Assembly (NCBI RefSeq): GCF_016584115.1
Contig: NZ_NRSK01000005.1
Coordinates: 1-64,000, forward strand
DNA: 64,000 nt
Direction: 5' to 3'
DNA from: Ectothiorhodospira mobilis
GTDB lineage: Bacteria; Pseudomonadota; Gammaproteobacteria; Ectothiorhodospirales; Ectothiorhodospiraceae
The notes below the pieces were generated by a model. The model worked only from the letters and a program-made list of their open reading frames with translations. It made no database searches and was not told the origin of the DNA. Shown here piece by piece: positions 27,667-36,679 of the stretch. Position numbers and translations under genes: made by a program. Numbering within the stretch: position 1 is the stretch's first letter; the number at the start of each line of letters is the position of its first letter.

Positions 27667-29112
27667 TCAGAAGCGGTAACCGTAGTTCATCCGCCAGACG
27701 GTCTGGCTATGGCGCATCTCCACCCCGGAGGCGGCCTGGGTGACGCGCACCTCCGGGGCGTAAGTGGCCGAGGCGTGGAGTTGGCTGCGGGGGGTGAAGC
27801 GGTAGCTGAAGCCGCCGCTCAGATGGTGCTGCACGATGGCGGGGAAGAGGGGGTTCACCGTTTCGTCGGGGATGGGGTTGCTGGCGTAATTGGTGCCCCC
27901 CCGCAGGGTCCAGCGGTTGTTCAGGCGATAGGCGGCCCCCACGGAGATCACCGTCTGGTCCTGCCAGCGCTGCTCCAGTTCGGCATCCAGACGCGTCCCG
28001 GCGAAGGCTCCGTTGCTGGCAGAGGCATCGGCGGTGAAGGTCATCTCCAGCCCCTCCATGGCCTCGGACCAGTTCAGATGGCGCAGATCCGCCGCCAGCA
28101 GCAGGCGGTCGCTGGCACGGTAGGCCATCCCCAGGCCGAAGCTCTCCGGCCACTGGAAATCCCGCACCCGGATCCGCCCCGTCACCGGCACATCCTGGAA
28201 TCCGTCCCCGAAATCCGCACCGAAGGCGAGGCGGGCATCCCCGCTGCTGAGATCGTCCAGCCGGGTCTCGCTGTGGTAGGTGGCCCCCACGGCCAGGCGA
28301 TCCGTCATCTGCAGCAACACCCCCAGCTTGCCCGCCAGTCCGTTGGCCGAGGCCTCGCCGGTGAAACGGTCGTCGTTGCTGAAGTCAAAGCGGGTATAGC
28401 TCACGTCCTGGATCGTGCCGTTCCCCAACAGGGTATTGAACCCATCCACCATGGAACCCTGGGCCGAACCCAGACCCGGGGTGCCCCCGGGCCGGGCCAT
28501 TCGGCCGAAGGTGGCCCCGTCCAGGTCCATCTGCAGGTCCAGACCCGCCCAGATGTAGTCCAGCTGCACCGCCAGGGAGACCCGGTCGTTCACCTCGAAG
28601 GCCAGGGGGAACATGACCCGCCCGAGGCTCAGCTCGGAACGGATGGACTGACCCGAGAGGGGGGCCATGCCCCCCATCAGGGTCCGCCCCTGGGAGAACA
28701 GGAGGGAATCCGAGCGGTAATCGGTGCCCATCCCCCCCTGGGCCATGACGGCGGCCCCGTAGCTCACCCGGCCCTGCTTGCGCACCAGGGAGAGGGAGGG
28801 CATGTGATACCAGCGCCCCCGGCTCTCATCCGTCTGCTCCGTACCCGGGGCGCGGACCTCCACCCGGGGGGCCAGCAGGGTGTAGCCCAGCCCCAACACG
28901 TCCTGCCCGGGGGCGCGCAGGCCCAGGGTCGCCGGGTTGTTCATCACGGCGGAGTTCCCTGTCTCATGGGCCAGACTGGCCCCACCCATGCCCCCGGCGA
29001 TGGCACCAAAGGCATCCATGTTCATGGCATTGGTGGCCTGGGCCGCCAGCGGGGTCAACAGCGCTCCGGGCACGGAGAGGGCCGTCAGGGCCCGTGCCAG
29101 TCTCATGGTCAT
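27667..29112 (-). CDS. FadL/OmpP1/TodX-type outer membrane transporter
   Basis: A 481-residue beta-barrel channel for long-chain fatty acids or other hydrophobic compounds. The signal peptide is followed by the N-terminal hatch sequence MNMDAFGAIAGGMGGASLAHETGNSAVMNNPATLGL, in which the NPA motif is diagnostic. The rest consists of alternating beta strands ending in YGYRF. GGAGG with 8 nt spacing supports the ATG at 29112. An unusually AT-rich stretch upstream (about 29180-29235) probably holds its promoter. No fatty-acid degradation genes are adjacent. Confidence 0.92.
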   Translation of the reverse strand: MTMRLARALTALSVPGALLTPLAAQATNAMNMDAFGAIAGGMGGASLAHETGNSAVMNNPATLGLRAPGQDVLGLGYTLLAPRVEVRAPGTEQTDESRGRWYHMPSLSLVRKQGRVSYGAAVMAQGGMGTDYRSDSLLFSQGRTLMGGMAPLSGQSIRSELSLGRVMFPLAFEVNDRVSLAVQLDYIWAGLDLQMDLDGATFGRMARPGGTPGLGSAQGSMVDGFNTLLGNGTIQDVSYTRFDFSNDDRFTGEASANGLAGKLGVLLQMTDRLAVGATYHSETRLDDLSSGDARLAFGADFGDGFQDVPVTGRIRVRDFQWPESFGLGMAYRASDRLLLAADLRHLNWSEAMEGLEMTFTADASASNGAFAGTRLDAELEQRWQDQTVISVGAAYRLNNRWTLRGGTNYASNPIPDETVNPLFPAIVQHHLSGGFSYRFTPRSQLHASATYAPEVRVTQAASGVEMRHSQTVWRMNYGYRF

Positions 29113-29183
29113 CCTCTAAGCCTCCCTTGGAATCCTTGTTCTTTTTTACGCCCCGCTCGGTATGGATCTGCCTGCGGCGGCAA

Positions 29184-29236
29184 ATTGAAATATATCAAAA
29201 ATGAATATACTTAGAACACAAAAGGATTTGATGGGG
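29184..29236 (-). promoter_or_regulatory. AT-rich upstream region of the fadL-like gene
   Basis: The stretch around 29184-29236 is strongly AT-rich within otherwise GC-rich DNA. On the minus strand it contains TTGTGT followed 18 bases later by TGATAT, a loose sigma-70 pair pointing at the fadL-like gene. The match is imperfect. Confidence 0.35.
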
Positions 29237-29263
29237 GCATCGATTCCGCTGTTGCCTGCAACG

Positions 29264-29302
29264 CACACACCCGCCGCGGACCGATACCGCGGCGGGTGTG
29301 TG
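29264..29302. terminator. Perfect 16-bp inverted repeat after the methyltransferase gene
   Basis: CACACACCCGCCGCGG (29264-29279) pairs perfectly with the sequence at 29287-29302 around a 7-base loop. It lies 37 bases beyond the stop of the minus-strand methyltransferase gene and upstream of the fadL-like gene. No T run follows on the minus strand, so it may stall or protect the transcript rather than be a classic intrinsic terminator. Confidence 0.55.
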
Positions 29303-29338
29303 TCCGGCGATGCCGGAGGGATCCTCCCGGATCGGGGA

Positions 29339-30115
29339 TCAGGCGGGACGGAAGGCCACCTGCTGCACGAAATCCACGTCATGAAAGTCATAGGGGCGGC
29401 GCAGATCGCCGAAGCGCTCCACGTTCACAAAACCCGCATCCTCCAGCAGATGGCTGAGATAGTCCTGGCGCAGGGGGTACATCTTCAACTCGAAACGGGC
29501 GCCGTCGGAGAAGACATACTCGAACCGGGCCATGGTGCGATGCAGTTCCACCGGACCCACGTCCACGCCCTCGCCGGTGTAGCAGTAGGCGTGCTTGGAG
29601 CTGTAGCCCTCGTCCAACATGGCATCGTAGTTGCGCTGGTCGATCACCAGCATGCCACCGGGGCGCAGCACGCGGAAGATGGCCCGCAGGGCCGTGCGCC
29701 GGTCTTCATGATCAAACAGATGGGTGAAGGAATTGCCCAGGCAGACGGCGGCGTCGAAACGCTCTGTGCCCAGGGTGTCGTCCAGCACGCGCCAGTCCAC
29801 CACGCGGGAATTGGCGAACTGTACGCCGTGATGGTCTGCATTTTCCTTGGCCTTGGCGAGCATGTTCTCGGAGCCGTCGGCGGCGGTGACGTTGAAACCG
29901 GCCTTGGCCAGGGAGACGGCGTTGACCCCTGTGCCGCTGGCGATGTCGATGACATCCTTCACTCCATGGGCCTTGAGCAGCCGGTTGTAGAAGGCCCCCT
30001 CCCGCTCCAGACGGGTCTCCCAACCCACCAGGTCATCCCAGTATTCCGCAAAGCTGCGGGTATACTGCTTGTAATGATTGCCGGTATCGGCGTTGAGTGC
30101 TTGCTCCTGGCTCAT
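29339..30115 (-). CDS. Glycine/sarcosine N-methyltransferase-like SAM enzyme
   Basis: A 258-residue class I methyltransferase. The ATG at 30115 gives MSQEQALNADTGNHYKQYTR; earlier in-frame codons add an unlikely leader. SAM motif I is DIASGTGVNA (57-66), followed by ADGSENMLAKA. CLGNSFTHLFDHEDRRTAL, VIDQRNYDAMLDEGY and the final-third MYPLRQDYLSHLLEDAGF closely resemble the glycine-sarcosine methyltransferase of Ectothiorhodospira halochloris as I remember it. That enzyme makes sarcosine and dimethylglycine on the way to glycine betaine, a compatible solute. The dimethylglycine methyltransferase partner is not adjacent, so it could be elsewhere or this enzyme could act alone. Divergent from a MocR-type regulator. 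Confidence 0.83.
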   Translation of the reverse strand: MSQEQALNADTGNHYKQYTRSFAEYWDDLVGWETRLEREGAFYNRLLKAHGVKDVIDIASGTGVNAVSLAKAGFNVTAADGSENMLAKAKENADHHGVQFANSRVVDWRVLDDTLGTERFDAAVCLGNSFTHLFDHEDRRTALRAIFRVLRPGGMLVIDQRNYDAMLDEGYSSKHAYCYTGEGVDVGPVELHRTMARFEYVFSDGARFELKMYPLRQDYLSHLLEDAGFVNVERFGDLRRPYDFHDVDFVQQVAFRPA

Positions 30116-30177
30116 CTCTGAACTCCTGTGTTGTCTGCTTGCGAAGGGAGCCCGTATTGTGGGGACCGTCCCCAAAC

Positions 30178-30216
30178 CGATACAGATGCAGTTCACGGGA
30201 TTTCAAAGCGGTACAG
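30178..30216 (+). promoter_or_regulatory. Direct repeat, candidate MocR operator
   Basis: CGATACAG (30178-30185) and CGGTACAG (30209-30216) form a direct repeat with 31-base periodicity, about three helical turns. It lies in the 119-base region between the divergent methyltransferase and MocR genes. MocR regulators often bind spaced direct repeats in their own divergent promoter. Assignment is by position and repetition only. Confidence 0.45.
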
Positions 30217-30234
30217 TTTCGCTATCCTGGGGAC

Positions 30235-31671
30235 ATGGGGGAGCATCTCTACGAACGCGTCGCCGCCGGCATCGAGCAGCAGATCGAACAGGGCACCTAC
30301 GCCCCCGGGGACCGGCTGCCCGGCGTGCGCCGCCTGCGGCGCCAGTTCGGGGTGAGCATTGCCACGATGGTGGCCGCCTGCGAACTGCTGGAACAGCGGG
30401 AGATCCTGGAGGCGCGGCCGCGCTCCGGATTCTATGTACGCGAACGCCCCGATCATCTGCCGGCACCGGCGGAGTCCTCCACCGAACCCGAAGGTCCCAG
30501 CCTGGTCTCCGGACAGGAACGGGTGCTGGAACTGGTACAGTCCCACAACGTCCCGGGGATCATCTCCCTGGGGGCCGCGGCCCCGCCGGCGGAATGTCTG
30601 CCCGAGGCGGCCCTGGACCGCAGCTTCGCCCGGGTACGCCGCACCCAGCGGGCCCGCATCGGGGCCTACGACTTTCCGCCGGGCAGCCCGGAGCTGCGCA
30701 CCCAGATCGCCCGTCGCATGGCCGACGCCGGCTGCAGCCTGGGCCCGGACGACATCGTGCTCACCCAGGGCTGCCAGGAGGCTCTCACCCTGAGCCTGCG
30801 GGCGGTGGCCCGTCCGGGGGATGTGATCGCCATCGAGTCCCCCACCTTCTACGGCATCCTGCAGGCCATCGAGTCCCAGGGTATGCGGGCCCTGGAGATC
30901 GCCACCGATCCCGCCTCGGGCATGCGCCCCGAGGCCCTGGAACGGGCCCTGGAGACCTGGCCTATCCGGGCCTGTGTGATGATGCCCAGCTTCGGTAACC
31001 CCCTGGGGCACCTGACCCCCGATGCGCGCAAGGCCCGGTTGGTGGACCTGCTGGGAGGCCGCGGGATACCGCTGATCGAGGACGATGTCTACGGCGAATT
31101 GGCCTTCCACGGCCCCCGCCCCTGGGCCGCCAAGGCCTGGGACACCCGCGGCGAGGTGCTCTACTGCGGCTCCTTCTCCAAGACCCTGGGAGCCGGACTG
31201 CGGGTGGGCTGGGCGGCCCCGGGCCGCTATCGGGAGCGGATGACCTACCTGAAATACGCCACTGCCCAGGCCACCGCCACCCTGCCCACCCTGGCGGTGG
31301 CGGACTACCTGGAACAGGGGGGGTACGACCGCTTCCTGCGGCGGGTGCGGCGCCACCACGAACGCCAGGTGCGGCGCATGGCCGACGCCGTGCGCCGCCA
31401 CTTCCCCGCCGGGACCCGTCTCACCCGCCCCCGGGGCGGATTCGTGCTCTGGGTGGTGCTGCCCGAGGGCGGGGATGCCCTGGCGCTGCAGCATCGCGCC
31501 CTGGCGGCGGGGATCAGCATCGCCCCGGGGCCCATCTTCTCCCCTACGGGTCGCTATGGGCGCTGCCTGCGGCTGAACTGCGCCCTGCCCGGCTCGGTGG
31601 ATGTGGAGGCCGCCCTGGCCCGCCTCGGGGCCCTGGCGTGCGGGGCCGAATCAGAACCCGGGCTCCCCTGA
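30235..31671 (+). CDS. MocR-type regulator: GntR HTH fused to PLP aminotransferase fold
   Basis: A 478-residue transcription factor. Residues about 1-75 form a GntR winged helix (LYERVAAGIEQQIEQGTYAP, LPGVRRLRRQFGVSIATM, SGFYVRER). The rest has the fold of class I aminotransferases, with the PLP lysine Lys316 in YCGSFSKTLGAGLRVGW and the conserved EDDVYGEL and CLRLNC motifs. Such proteins sense PLP or an amino compound and usually control a divergent gene, here the glycine/sarcosine methyltransferase-like gene. The start at 30235 removes a spurious leader. An amine or amino acid linked to osmolyte metabolism is a plausible effector. Confidence 0.9.
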   Translation: MGEHLYERVAAGIEQQIEQGTYAPGDRLPGVRRLRRQFGVSIATMVAACELLEQREILEARPRSGFYVRERPDHLPAPAESSTEPEGPSLVSGQERVLELVQSHNVPGIISLGAAAPPAECLPEAALDRSFARVRRTQRARIGAYDFPPGSPELRTQIARRMADAGCSLGPDDIVLTQGCQEALTLSLRAVARPGDVIAIESPTFYGILQAIESQGMRALEIATDPASGMRPEALERALETWPIRACVMMPSFGNPLGHLTPDARKARLVDLLGGRGIPLIEDDVYGELAFHGPRPWAAKAWDTRGEVLYCGSFSKTLGAGLRVGWAAPGRYRERMTYLKYATAQATATLPTLAVADYLEQGGYDRFLRRVRRHHERQVRRMADAVRRHFPAGTRLTRPRGGFVLWVVLPEGGDALALQHRALAAGISIAPGPIFSPTGRYGRCLRLNCALPGSVDVEAALARLGALACGAESEPGLP

Positions 31672-31745
31672 GGCGGGTTTGACAGACACAGCGGATTTGG
31701 CGTATCAACCCCGCCTCCCTCCATGCCCCACGGCCGGAGCGCCCC

Positions 31746-33167
31746 TTGCCTCCCATCCTCCAACGCAGCCTGGGCGAGACCCGCCGTCTGGCCCTTTTGG
31801 CCCTACCCATCCTGGGGGCACAGTTCACCCAGGCGGGCATGGGCGTGGCGGACGTGATCATGACCGGCCGTCTGGGGGCAACGGATCTGGCCGCCGTCTC
31901 CGTGGGCTCCAGCCTGTGGATGCCCCTGATGCTCTTCATGACCGGCACCCTCATGGGCCTGACCCCGGTGGTGGGCCAGTTGCTGGGCAGCGGCGGCATG
32001 CAGGCCATCCGGGAACGCACCCACCAGGGGGTGTGGCTGGCCCTCGGCCTGGGGGGCCTGATCGCTTTGGCCCTCTGGATCCTGCCCGCCCCCCTGTTCC
32101 GGCTCATGGATGTACCCGGGGCGGCAGCCGGGCTGGGGGTGGATTACCTCCGGGCCCTGGGGCTGGGGATGCCCGGCATGGGCCTGTTTCTGGCCCTGCG
32201 GGCCTTCTCCGATGGCCTGGGGCACACCCGCCCCGCCCTGTGGATCGGCCTGGTGGGACTGGGGGTGAACGTGCCGGCCAACTACCTGCTGATCTACGGC
32301 GGCCCGGGCCTGGAGGCCCTGTTCCCCGTGCCCCTGCCGGCGCCCCTGGCCGGCCTCCCCGCCCTGGGGGCCACCGGCTGTGGCCTGGCCACGGCCCTGG
32401 CCTTCTGGAGCATGGGCCTGGCCATGCTGCTCTACACCCGCCGCTGCCGCGTCTACGACGCCATCGCCCTGTGGACACGGCTGACCCCGCCGCGCCCGGC
32501 CCTGCTGGGAGAACTGCTTTATGTGGGGGTACCCATCGGCGTGGCCATCTTCGTGGAGGTGACCCTGTTCACCCTCATCGCCCTGCTGGTGGCCAGCCTG
32601 GGAGAGATCACCGTGGCGGCCCACCAGGTGGCCCTGAACCTCACCTCCTTCGTCTTCATGCTGCCCTTGTCCCTGGGCATGGCCCTCACCGTGCGCGTCA
32701 GCCATGCCCTGGGCACGGGACAGTCCGGGAGCGCCCGTTTCGTGGCCTGGAACGGTGTGCTGGTCTCACTGCTGGCAGCGGCTTGCAATGCCCTGGTGCT
32801 GGGCCTCTGGGCCGACCCCGTCATCGGCCTCTACAGCCACGACCCCCAGGTGCAGCGGCTGGCGGTCTCCCTCATCAGCCTGGCCATCCTGTTCCAGATC
32901 TCAGACGCCCTGCAGTTGAGCATGGCCGGGGCCCTGCGGGGCTATAAGGACACCCGCGTGCTCATGGGCATCACCCTGCTGGCCTACTGGGGGGTGGGGC
33001 TGATGGGGGGGCATCTGCTGGCCACCCGGGGACTGCCTGACCTGCTCCCACCACTGGGGGTGCACGGCTACTGGCTGGGGCTGATCTGCGGCCTGACGGT
33101 GGCGGCCCTGCTGCTGGGGGTGCGGCTGCAACGGTTGAGCCACAGGTGGCAGGATGCCCGGGGATGA
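31746..33167 (+). CDS. MATE-family multidrug/Na+ efflux transporter
   Basis: A 473-residue membrane protein with twelve predicted helices in two homologous halves, typical of NorM-type cation-coupled drug exporters. Recognisable segments are ALPILGAQFTQAGMGVADVIM, PLMLFMTGTLMGLTPVVGQLLG, LGVNVPANYLLIYG and ITVAAHQVALNLTSFVFMLPL. The start is TTG at 31746, preceded by GGAG (31736-31739) with 6 nt spacing; the nearby ATG at 31723 is out of frame. Same strand as the MocR gene, 74 bases apart. Substrate cannot be predicted. Confidence 0.92.
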   Translation: MPPILQRSLGETRRLALLALPILGAQFTQAGMGVADVIMTGRLGATDLAAVSVGSSLWMPLMLFMTGTLMGLTPVVGQLLGSGGMQAIRERTHQGVWLALGLGGLIALALWILPAPLFRLMDVPGAAAGLGVDYLRALGLGMPGMGLFLALRAFSDGLGHTRPALWIGLVGLGVNVPANYLLIYGGPGLEALFPVPLPAPLAGLPALGATGCGLATALAFWSMGLAMLLYTRRCRVYDAIALWTRLTPPRPALLGELLYVGVPIGVAIFVEVTLFTLIALLVASLGEITVAAHQVALNLTSFVFMLPLSLGMALTVRVSHALGTGQSGSARFVAWNGVLVSLLAAACNALVLGLWADPVIGLYSHDPQVQRLAVSLISLAILFQISDALQLSMAGALRGYKDTRVLMGITLLAYWGVGLMGGHLLATRGLPDLLPPLGVHGYWLGLICGLTVAALLLGVRLQRLSHRWQDARG

Positions 33168-33194
33168 AACCCCCCTCCCCGGGGCGAGCGCACG

Positions 33195-34382
33195 TCAGTG
33201 GCAGACCACCCGGTTGCGCCCTTCCTGCTTGGCCTGATAGAGGGCCCGGTCGGCCCGTTCCAGCAGGGCCTCCGGATCCACATGGCCGCGGACGGCGGCC
33301 ACCCCGATGCTCACGGTGACCGGCAGGCGGATCCCCTGCGCCTGGGGCGGCCGCTCCACCACCCGCCGCCGTACCCGCTCTGCGATCTTGACGGCCTCCT
33401 GCCGCCCCGTCTCGGGCAGCAGGATGCCGAACTCCTCCCCCCCGAGACGCGCCGGCAGGTCCGACTGACGCAGGTCCTCCTGCAGGGCTGCCGCCAGGTG
33501 CACCAGTACCTGATCCCCCACGGCGTGACCCTGGGTGTCGTTGAGCTGCTTGAAGCGATCCACGTCCACCATCATCACGGCGGTGTCATGGCGATGACGA
33601 CGGGCCAGGGCCAGGGCGCTGGCGAAGCATTCCTTGAAATAGCGGCGGTTGGGCAGACCCGTGAGGGGATCGTGATAGCTCAGGTAACGGTGGCGGGCCT
33701 CCCGCTCCTGACGGCGCTGCTGGCGCGAGAGCCAGCCACGGATGGCCACGGCCCAGGCGGAGACGGCCACGGCGATGAGCATCATCACCAGCACCAGCAC
33801 ACCGGCGATGGTGGTCTTCTCCAGGGTGGCCCGGGTGCGTACCCTGTGACGCAGGGTATCGGTGAGGGCCTGGGCGGTCTCCTCCAGGTCCAGCTCCGCC
33901 TTGAGATAGGTCCAGCCCTTCACCAGATCGTTGGCCGCCTCCAGCTCCCCCCGGCTGACATGATGGAAGGCCTGCCGGGCCATATCCCGGGTGGCGGCGA
34001 TATGGCGTTCCAGAACCGCCACCTGCTCCGCCACCACCGGAGTATCACTGAGCCGGGCCACCTGCCCGGCCAGGGCGGTGAGCTCCTGCTGGCTCTGACG
34101 ATGCCGCTCCTGCCAGCGCAGATCCCCGGTGGCCACCGCCAGTTGCACCGCCATCTCGCGGCGCTTGATGTGATAGAGCAGGCCACCGGAGGCGTGTTCC
34201 AGGGCCAGCTTCTCCTCGGCAAAGGTATCCACCACATCGAAGGAATAGAGCAGACTCCACACCAGGATGCACAACAGCAGGGTACTGGACAGGGCGGCCA
34301 CCCAGAACCAGGGATCCCGGGGCATGCGGGCCTCCCGGGGCGATTCCTCCCAGGGAGGCTCCCGTGATATCGGTTCACTCAT
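33195..34382 (-). CDS. Membrane-anchored diguanylate cyclase (GGDEF)
   Basis: A 395-residue protein that would make cyclic-di-GMP. The N terminus has a membrane helix (WFWVAALSSTLLLCILVWSLLYS), then a predicted all-helical periplasmic region of about 150 residues, a second helix (TIAGVLVLVMMLIAVAVSAWAV) and a GGDEF domain with LTGLPNRRYFKECF and an intact catalytic GGEEF near residue 314. No RxxD inhibitory site is obvious before it. The start codon at 34382 overlaps the end of the betaine-binding lipoprotein gene by eight bases, so the two are translationally coupled. Confidence 0.92.
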   Translation of the reverse strand: MSEPISREPPWEESPREARMPRDPWFWVAALSSTLLLCILVWSLLYSFDVVDTFAEEKLALEHASGGLLYHIKRREMAVQLAVATGDLRWQERHRQSQQELTALAGQVARLSDTPVVAEQVAVLERHIAATRDMARQAFHHVSRGELEAANDLVKGWTYLKAELDLEETAQALTDTLRHRVRTRATLEKTTIAGVLVLVMMLIAVAVSAWAVAIRGWLSRQQRRQEREARHRYLSYHDPLTGLPNRRYFKECFASALALARRHRHDTAVMMVDVDRFKQLNDTQGHAVGDQVLVHLAAALQEDLRQSDLPARLGGEEFGILLPETGRQEAVKIAERVRRRVVERPPQAQGIRLPVTVSIGVAAVRGHVDPEALLERADRALYQAKQEGRNRVVCH

Positions 34383-35274
34383 CAAGCCAGCGGTCCACCA
34401 AGGCCTCATTCGCTGCAATCCAGCGCCGGGCGGCCTCCTCAGGGGAGGTACCCTCTTCCTGCATCCACAGCATCACCTGCTCCATGTCCCGGACCGTCCA
34501 GCGGAAACGGGAAAGAAAATCGTATACCCGGGGGCGGTCCTCCTCCAGCCCGCGGCGCACCAGGGTGTGGATGGCCCCGCCCTCGCCATAGACCCCACGG
34601 GGATCCTGCAGATAGCGCAGATCCCAGCGCTGGAACATCCAGTGGGGCGTCCAGGCGGTGACGACGATCCAGCGATCCTCCGCCACGGCCCCTTCCAGGA
34701 TGGTGGTCATGGTGGAGTCGCTGCCGGAGATCAGCCGCAGCCCATCCAGGGCATAGGCCTCCAGGGCCCGCCGGGTGCGCCGCATGATCCCGGCATCCGG
34801 CTCGATGCCGATGATCTTCCCATCCAGGCGACCGGCGACCCCGGCCAGTTCCGGGATGGACTCCACCGGCAGATGGGCCGGCACCGCCAGTCCGATGCGG
34901 GTACCCTCCAGATGCGGCCCCAGGTCCACCACCCGGTCGCCGTAACGGGCCTGTTGATCCGCCTGCAGGGGCAGCCAGGCGGCCACCGTGGCATCCTGAT
35001 CCCCCGCCGCCACAGAGGCCCAGAGGGCCGTGAGGGTCACCGGCAGGAGTTGGCATTCGAGGCCCAGCCGGTCCTCGATCACCGCCTTCACCACATGGGT
35101 GCTGGCGATCTCCGAGTCCCATTCCACATACACCAGCCGCACCACCCCCTCATCCGCCTCCGTTTCCTGATGCGGTGCCGGATCCTCCGGAGCACACCCG
35201 GCCAGGAGGAACAGGAGGAGCAGGATACAACCCGCGGTCCGGCGTCCCCGCCAGAACATGCGCTGCGTTCTCAT
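34375..35274 (-). CDS. Glycine betaine/choline-binding lipoprotein (OpuAC/ProX family)
   Basis: A 300-residue periplasmic substrate-binding protein with a lipobox LAGC (lipidated Cys27) after a basic N terminus. RLVYVEWDSEIASTHVVKAVIEDRLG is the conserved OpuAC opening, and AAGDQDATVAAWLPL and IVVTAWTPHWMFQRWDLRYL supply the aromatic box region that binds quaternary amines. No permease or ATPase gene adjoins; instead the gene overlaps that of a diguanylate cyclase with a periplasmic domain. It may serve a distant transporter or report extracellular betaine to the cyclase. An internal ATG at 35259 is an alternative start. Confidence 0.88.
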   Translation of the reverse strand: MRTQRMFWRGRRTAGCILLLLFLLAGCAPEDPAPHQETEADEGVVRLVYVEWDSEIASTHVVKAVIEDRLGLECQLLPVTLTALWASVAAGDQDATVAAWLPLQADQQARYGDRVVDLGPHLEGTRIGLAVPAHLPVESIPELAGVAGRLDGKIIGIEPDAGIMRRTRRALEAYALDGLRLISGSDSTMTTILEGAVAEDRWIVVTAWTPHWMFQRWDLRYLQDPRGVYGEGGAIHTLVRRGLEEDRPRVYDFLSRFRWTVRDMEQVMLWMQEEGTSPEEAARRWIAANEALVDRWLDE

Positions 35275-35373
35275 GCCAACACGTCCTTGCAACGGACCTC
35301 TCCGGAAACGGGCACAACACAAGGCCACAGTACATCCATGGTATCGGATGCCCCGTCGCCTTTCCCAGCAGGA

Positions 35374-36528
35374 TCACTCATCCAGGATCGGCGGCAGGTC
35401 CCGGGTGAGCTCCTGACGCGCCTTCACCGCCTCAGTCCCCGTGAGGGCAAAGCCCAGCAACCGTCCCCCGGGGTCCAGGAAGCGGGCCTTGACCCCCTCC
35501 CCCACCGGCACCACATCCCAGGCCCCCTCCGCCTGTGGATCCGGCGGCGCCACCACCACGGGATGAAGGGTGGTCTTCACCTGCACGGGCATCGCCGGAT
35601 ACCGGACGGGGGTGACCTCCCCCGCCAGGGTCCGGGCCAGGGCCTTGGCGGCATGGCGGATGGGGGCCACATAGGGCAATACCCGTCCCTCCACCTGGGC
35701 ACAATCCCCCAGGGCATACACACCCGCAGCGGAGGTGGCCAGATGGCGGTCCACGCAGATACCCTGCTGCACGGCAAGGCCCGCCCCCCGGGCCAGATCG
35801 ACACGGGGGCGCACCCCCACCGCGGAGAGAACGGCCCCCGCCTCCAGGTCGGTCCCATCCTTCAGGGAAAGACGATAGCCCGACCCACAGCGGTCGATGC
35901 GTTGCACCACAGTGCCAAGATGGAAACGGACCCCGGCGCCCTCCAGGCCCCGCTGCACGGCCTGTCCCGCAGCCTCGGGCACAAGCCGCCCCAGGGGCCA
36001 GGCATCGGGGCCGATGACCTCCACGGCCCGCCCGCTGGCGGCAAGGTCATTGGCGAACTCGCAGCCGATCAGTCCCGGCCCGATGAGGGCCACCCGTTCC
36101 ACCTCCTCGATGGCCTGACGGAATCGCACATAATCCGTCAGGTCGTTCACCATCAGGACGGCATCGGCCGCGTCCCCCGCATAGGAGAAATGGATGGGTT
36201 CCGCCCCCAGGGCCAGTACCAGGGCGTCATAGTCCAGGGTACGGCCATCCTGCAGCCGCACCCGGCGCTCATCGGGGATCAGGGCACTCACCGGGGTCTG
36301 GGTCAGGATGCGGGCGTCCAGTTCCTCCGCCATCGCCTCGGCGGTGCGCTGCACCAGATCCCCGGGCGACTGCCCCCGTCCCAGGGCCCCGGAAAGCATG
36401 GGCTTGGTGTAGTACGCCCCATCGTCCCGGGTCACCAGGGTCAATGCTGTGTGCGGATCCCGGGCACGCCACTCCCGCGCCAGGGTATACCCGGCCAATC
36501 CGGTACCGATGATGAGGACCCCTGACAT
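35374..36528 (-). CDS. FAD-dependent NAD(P)H oxidoreductase, rubredoxin-reductase-like
   Basis: A 384-residue flavoprotein, the same length as Pseudomonas rubredoxin-NAD reductase. The ATG at 36528 gives MSGVLIIGTGLAGYTLAREW, the FAD-binding Rossmann start. Next come TKPMLSGAL, LALGAEP, the NADH site ALIGPGLIGCEFANDL and the FAD-phosphate motif VYALGDCAQ. The C-terminal domain is small. It would pass electrons from NADH to a small iron protein; no rubredoxin gene is visible nearby, so the partner is unknown. It is separated from the betaine-binding gene by about 100 bases. Confidence 0.88.
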   Translation of the reverse strand: MSGVLIIGTGLAGYTLAREWRARDPHTALTLVTRDDGAYYTKPMLSGALGRGQSPGDLVQRTAEAMAEELDARILTQTPVSALIPDERRVRLQDGRTLDYDALVLALGAEPIHFSYAGDAADAVLMVNDLTDYVRFRQAIEEVERVALIGPGLIGCEFANDLAASGRAVEVIGPDAWPLGRLVPEAAGQAVQRGLEGAGVRFHLGTVVQRIDRCGSGYRLSLKDGTDLEAGAVLSAVGVRPRVDLARGAGLAVQQGICVDRHLATSAAGVYALGDCAQVEGRVLPYVAPIRHAAKALARTLAGEVTPVRYPAMPVQVKTTLHPVVVAPPDPQAEGAWDVVPVGEGVKARFLDPGGRLLGFALTGTEAVKARQELTRDLPPILDE

Positions 36529-36679
36529 GGGAAAGCTCCGGGAATGGGACTTCCCAGAGGATAGACCCGCAGGATCAGGTCTGGCGATATGGACGGGAGA
36601 TGCGGGAGAACAACAGCCCCGCCCCAGGGATTGATGCACCGTTGGGATCAGGCATCATCCAACGGACCGGACACAAGGT

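Noticed and set aside
29180-29338. Riboswitch or small RNA upstream of the fadL-like gene
   Set aside because: The region has one perfect hairpin and an AT-rich promoter-like stretch, but no conserved riboswitch core could be recognised.
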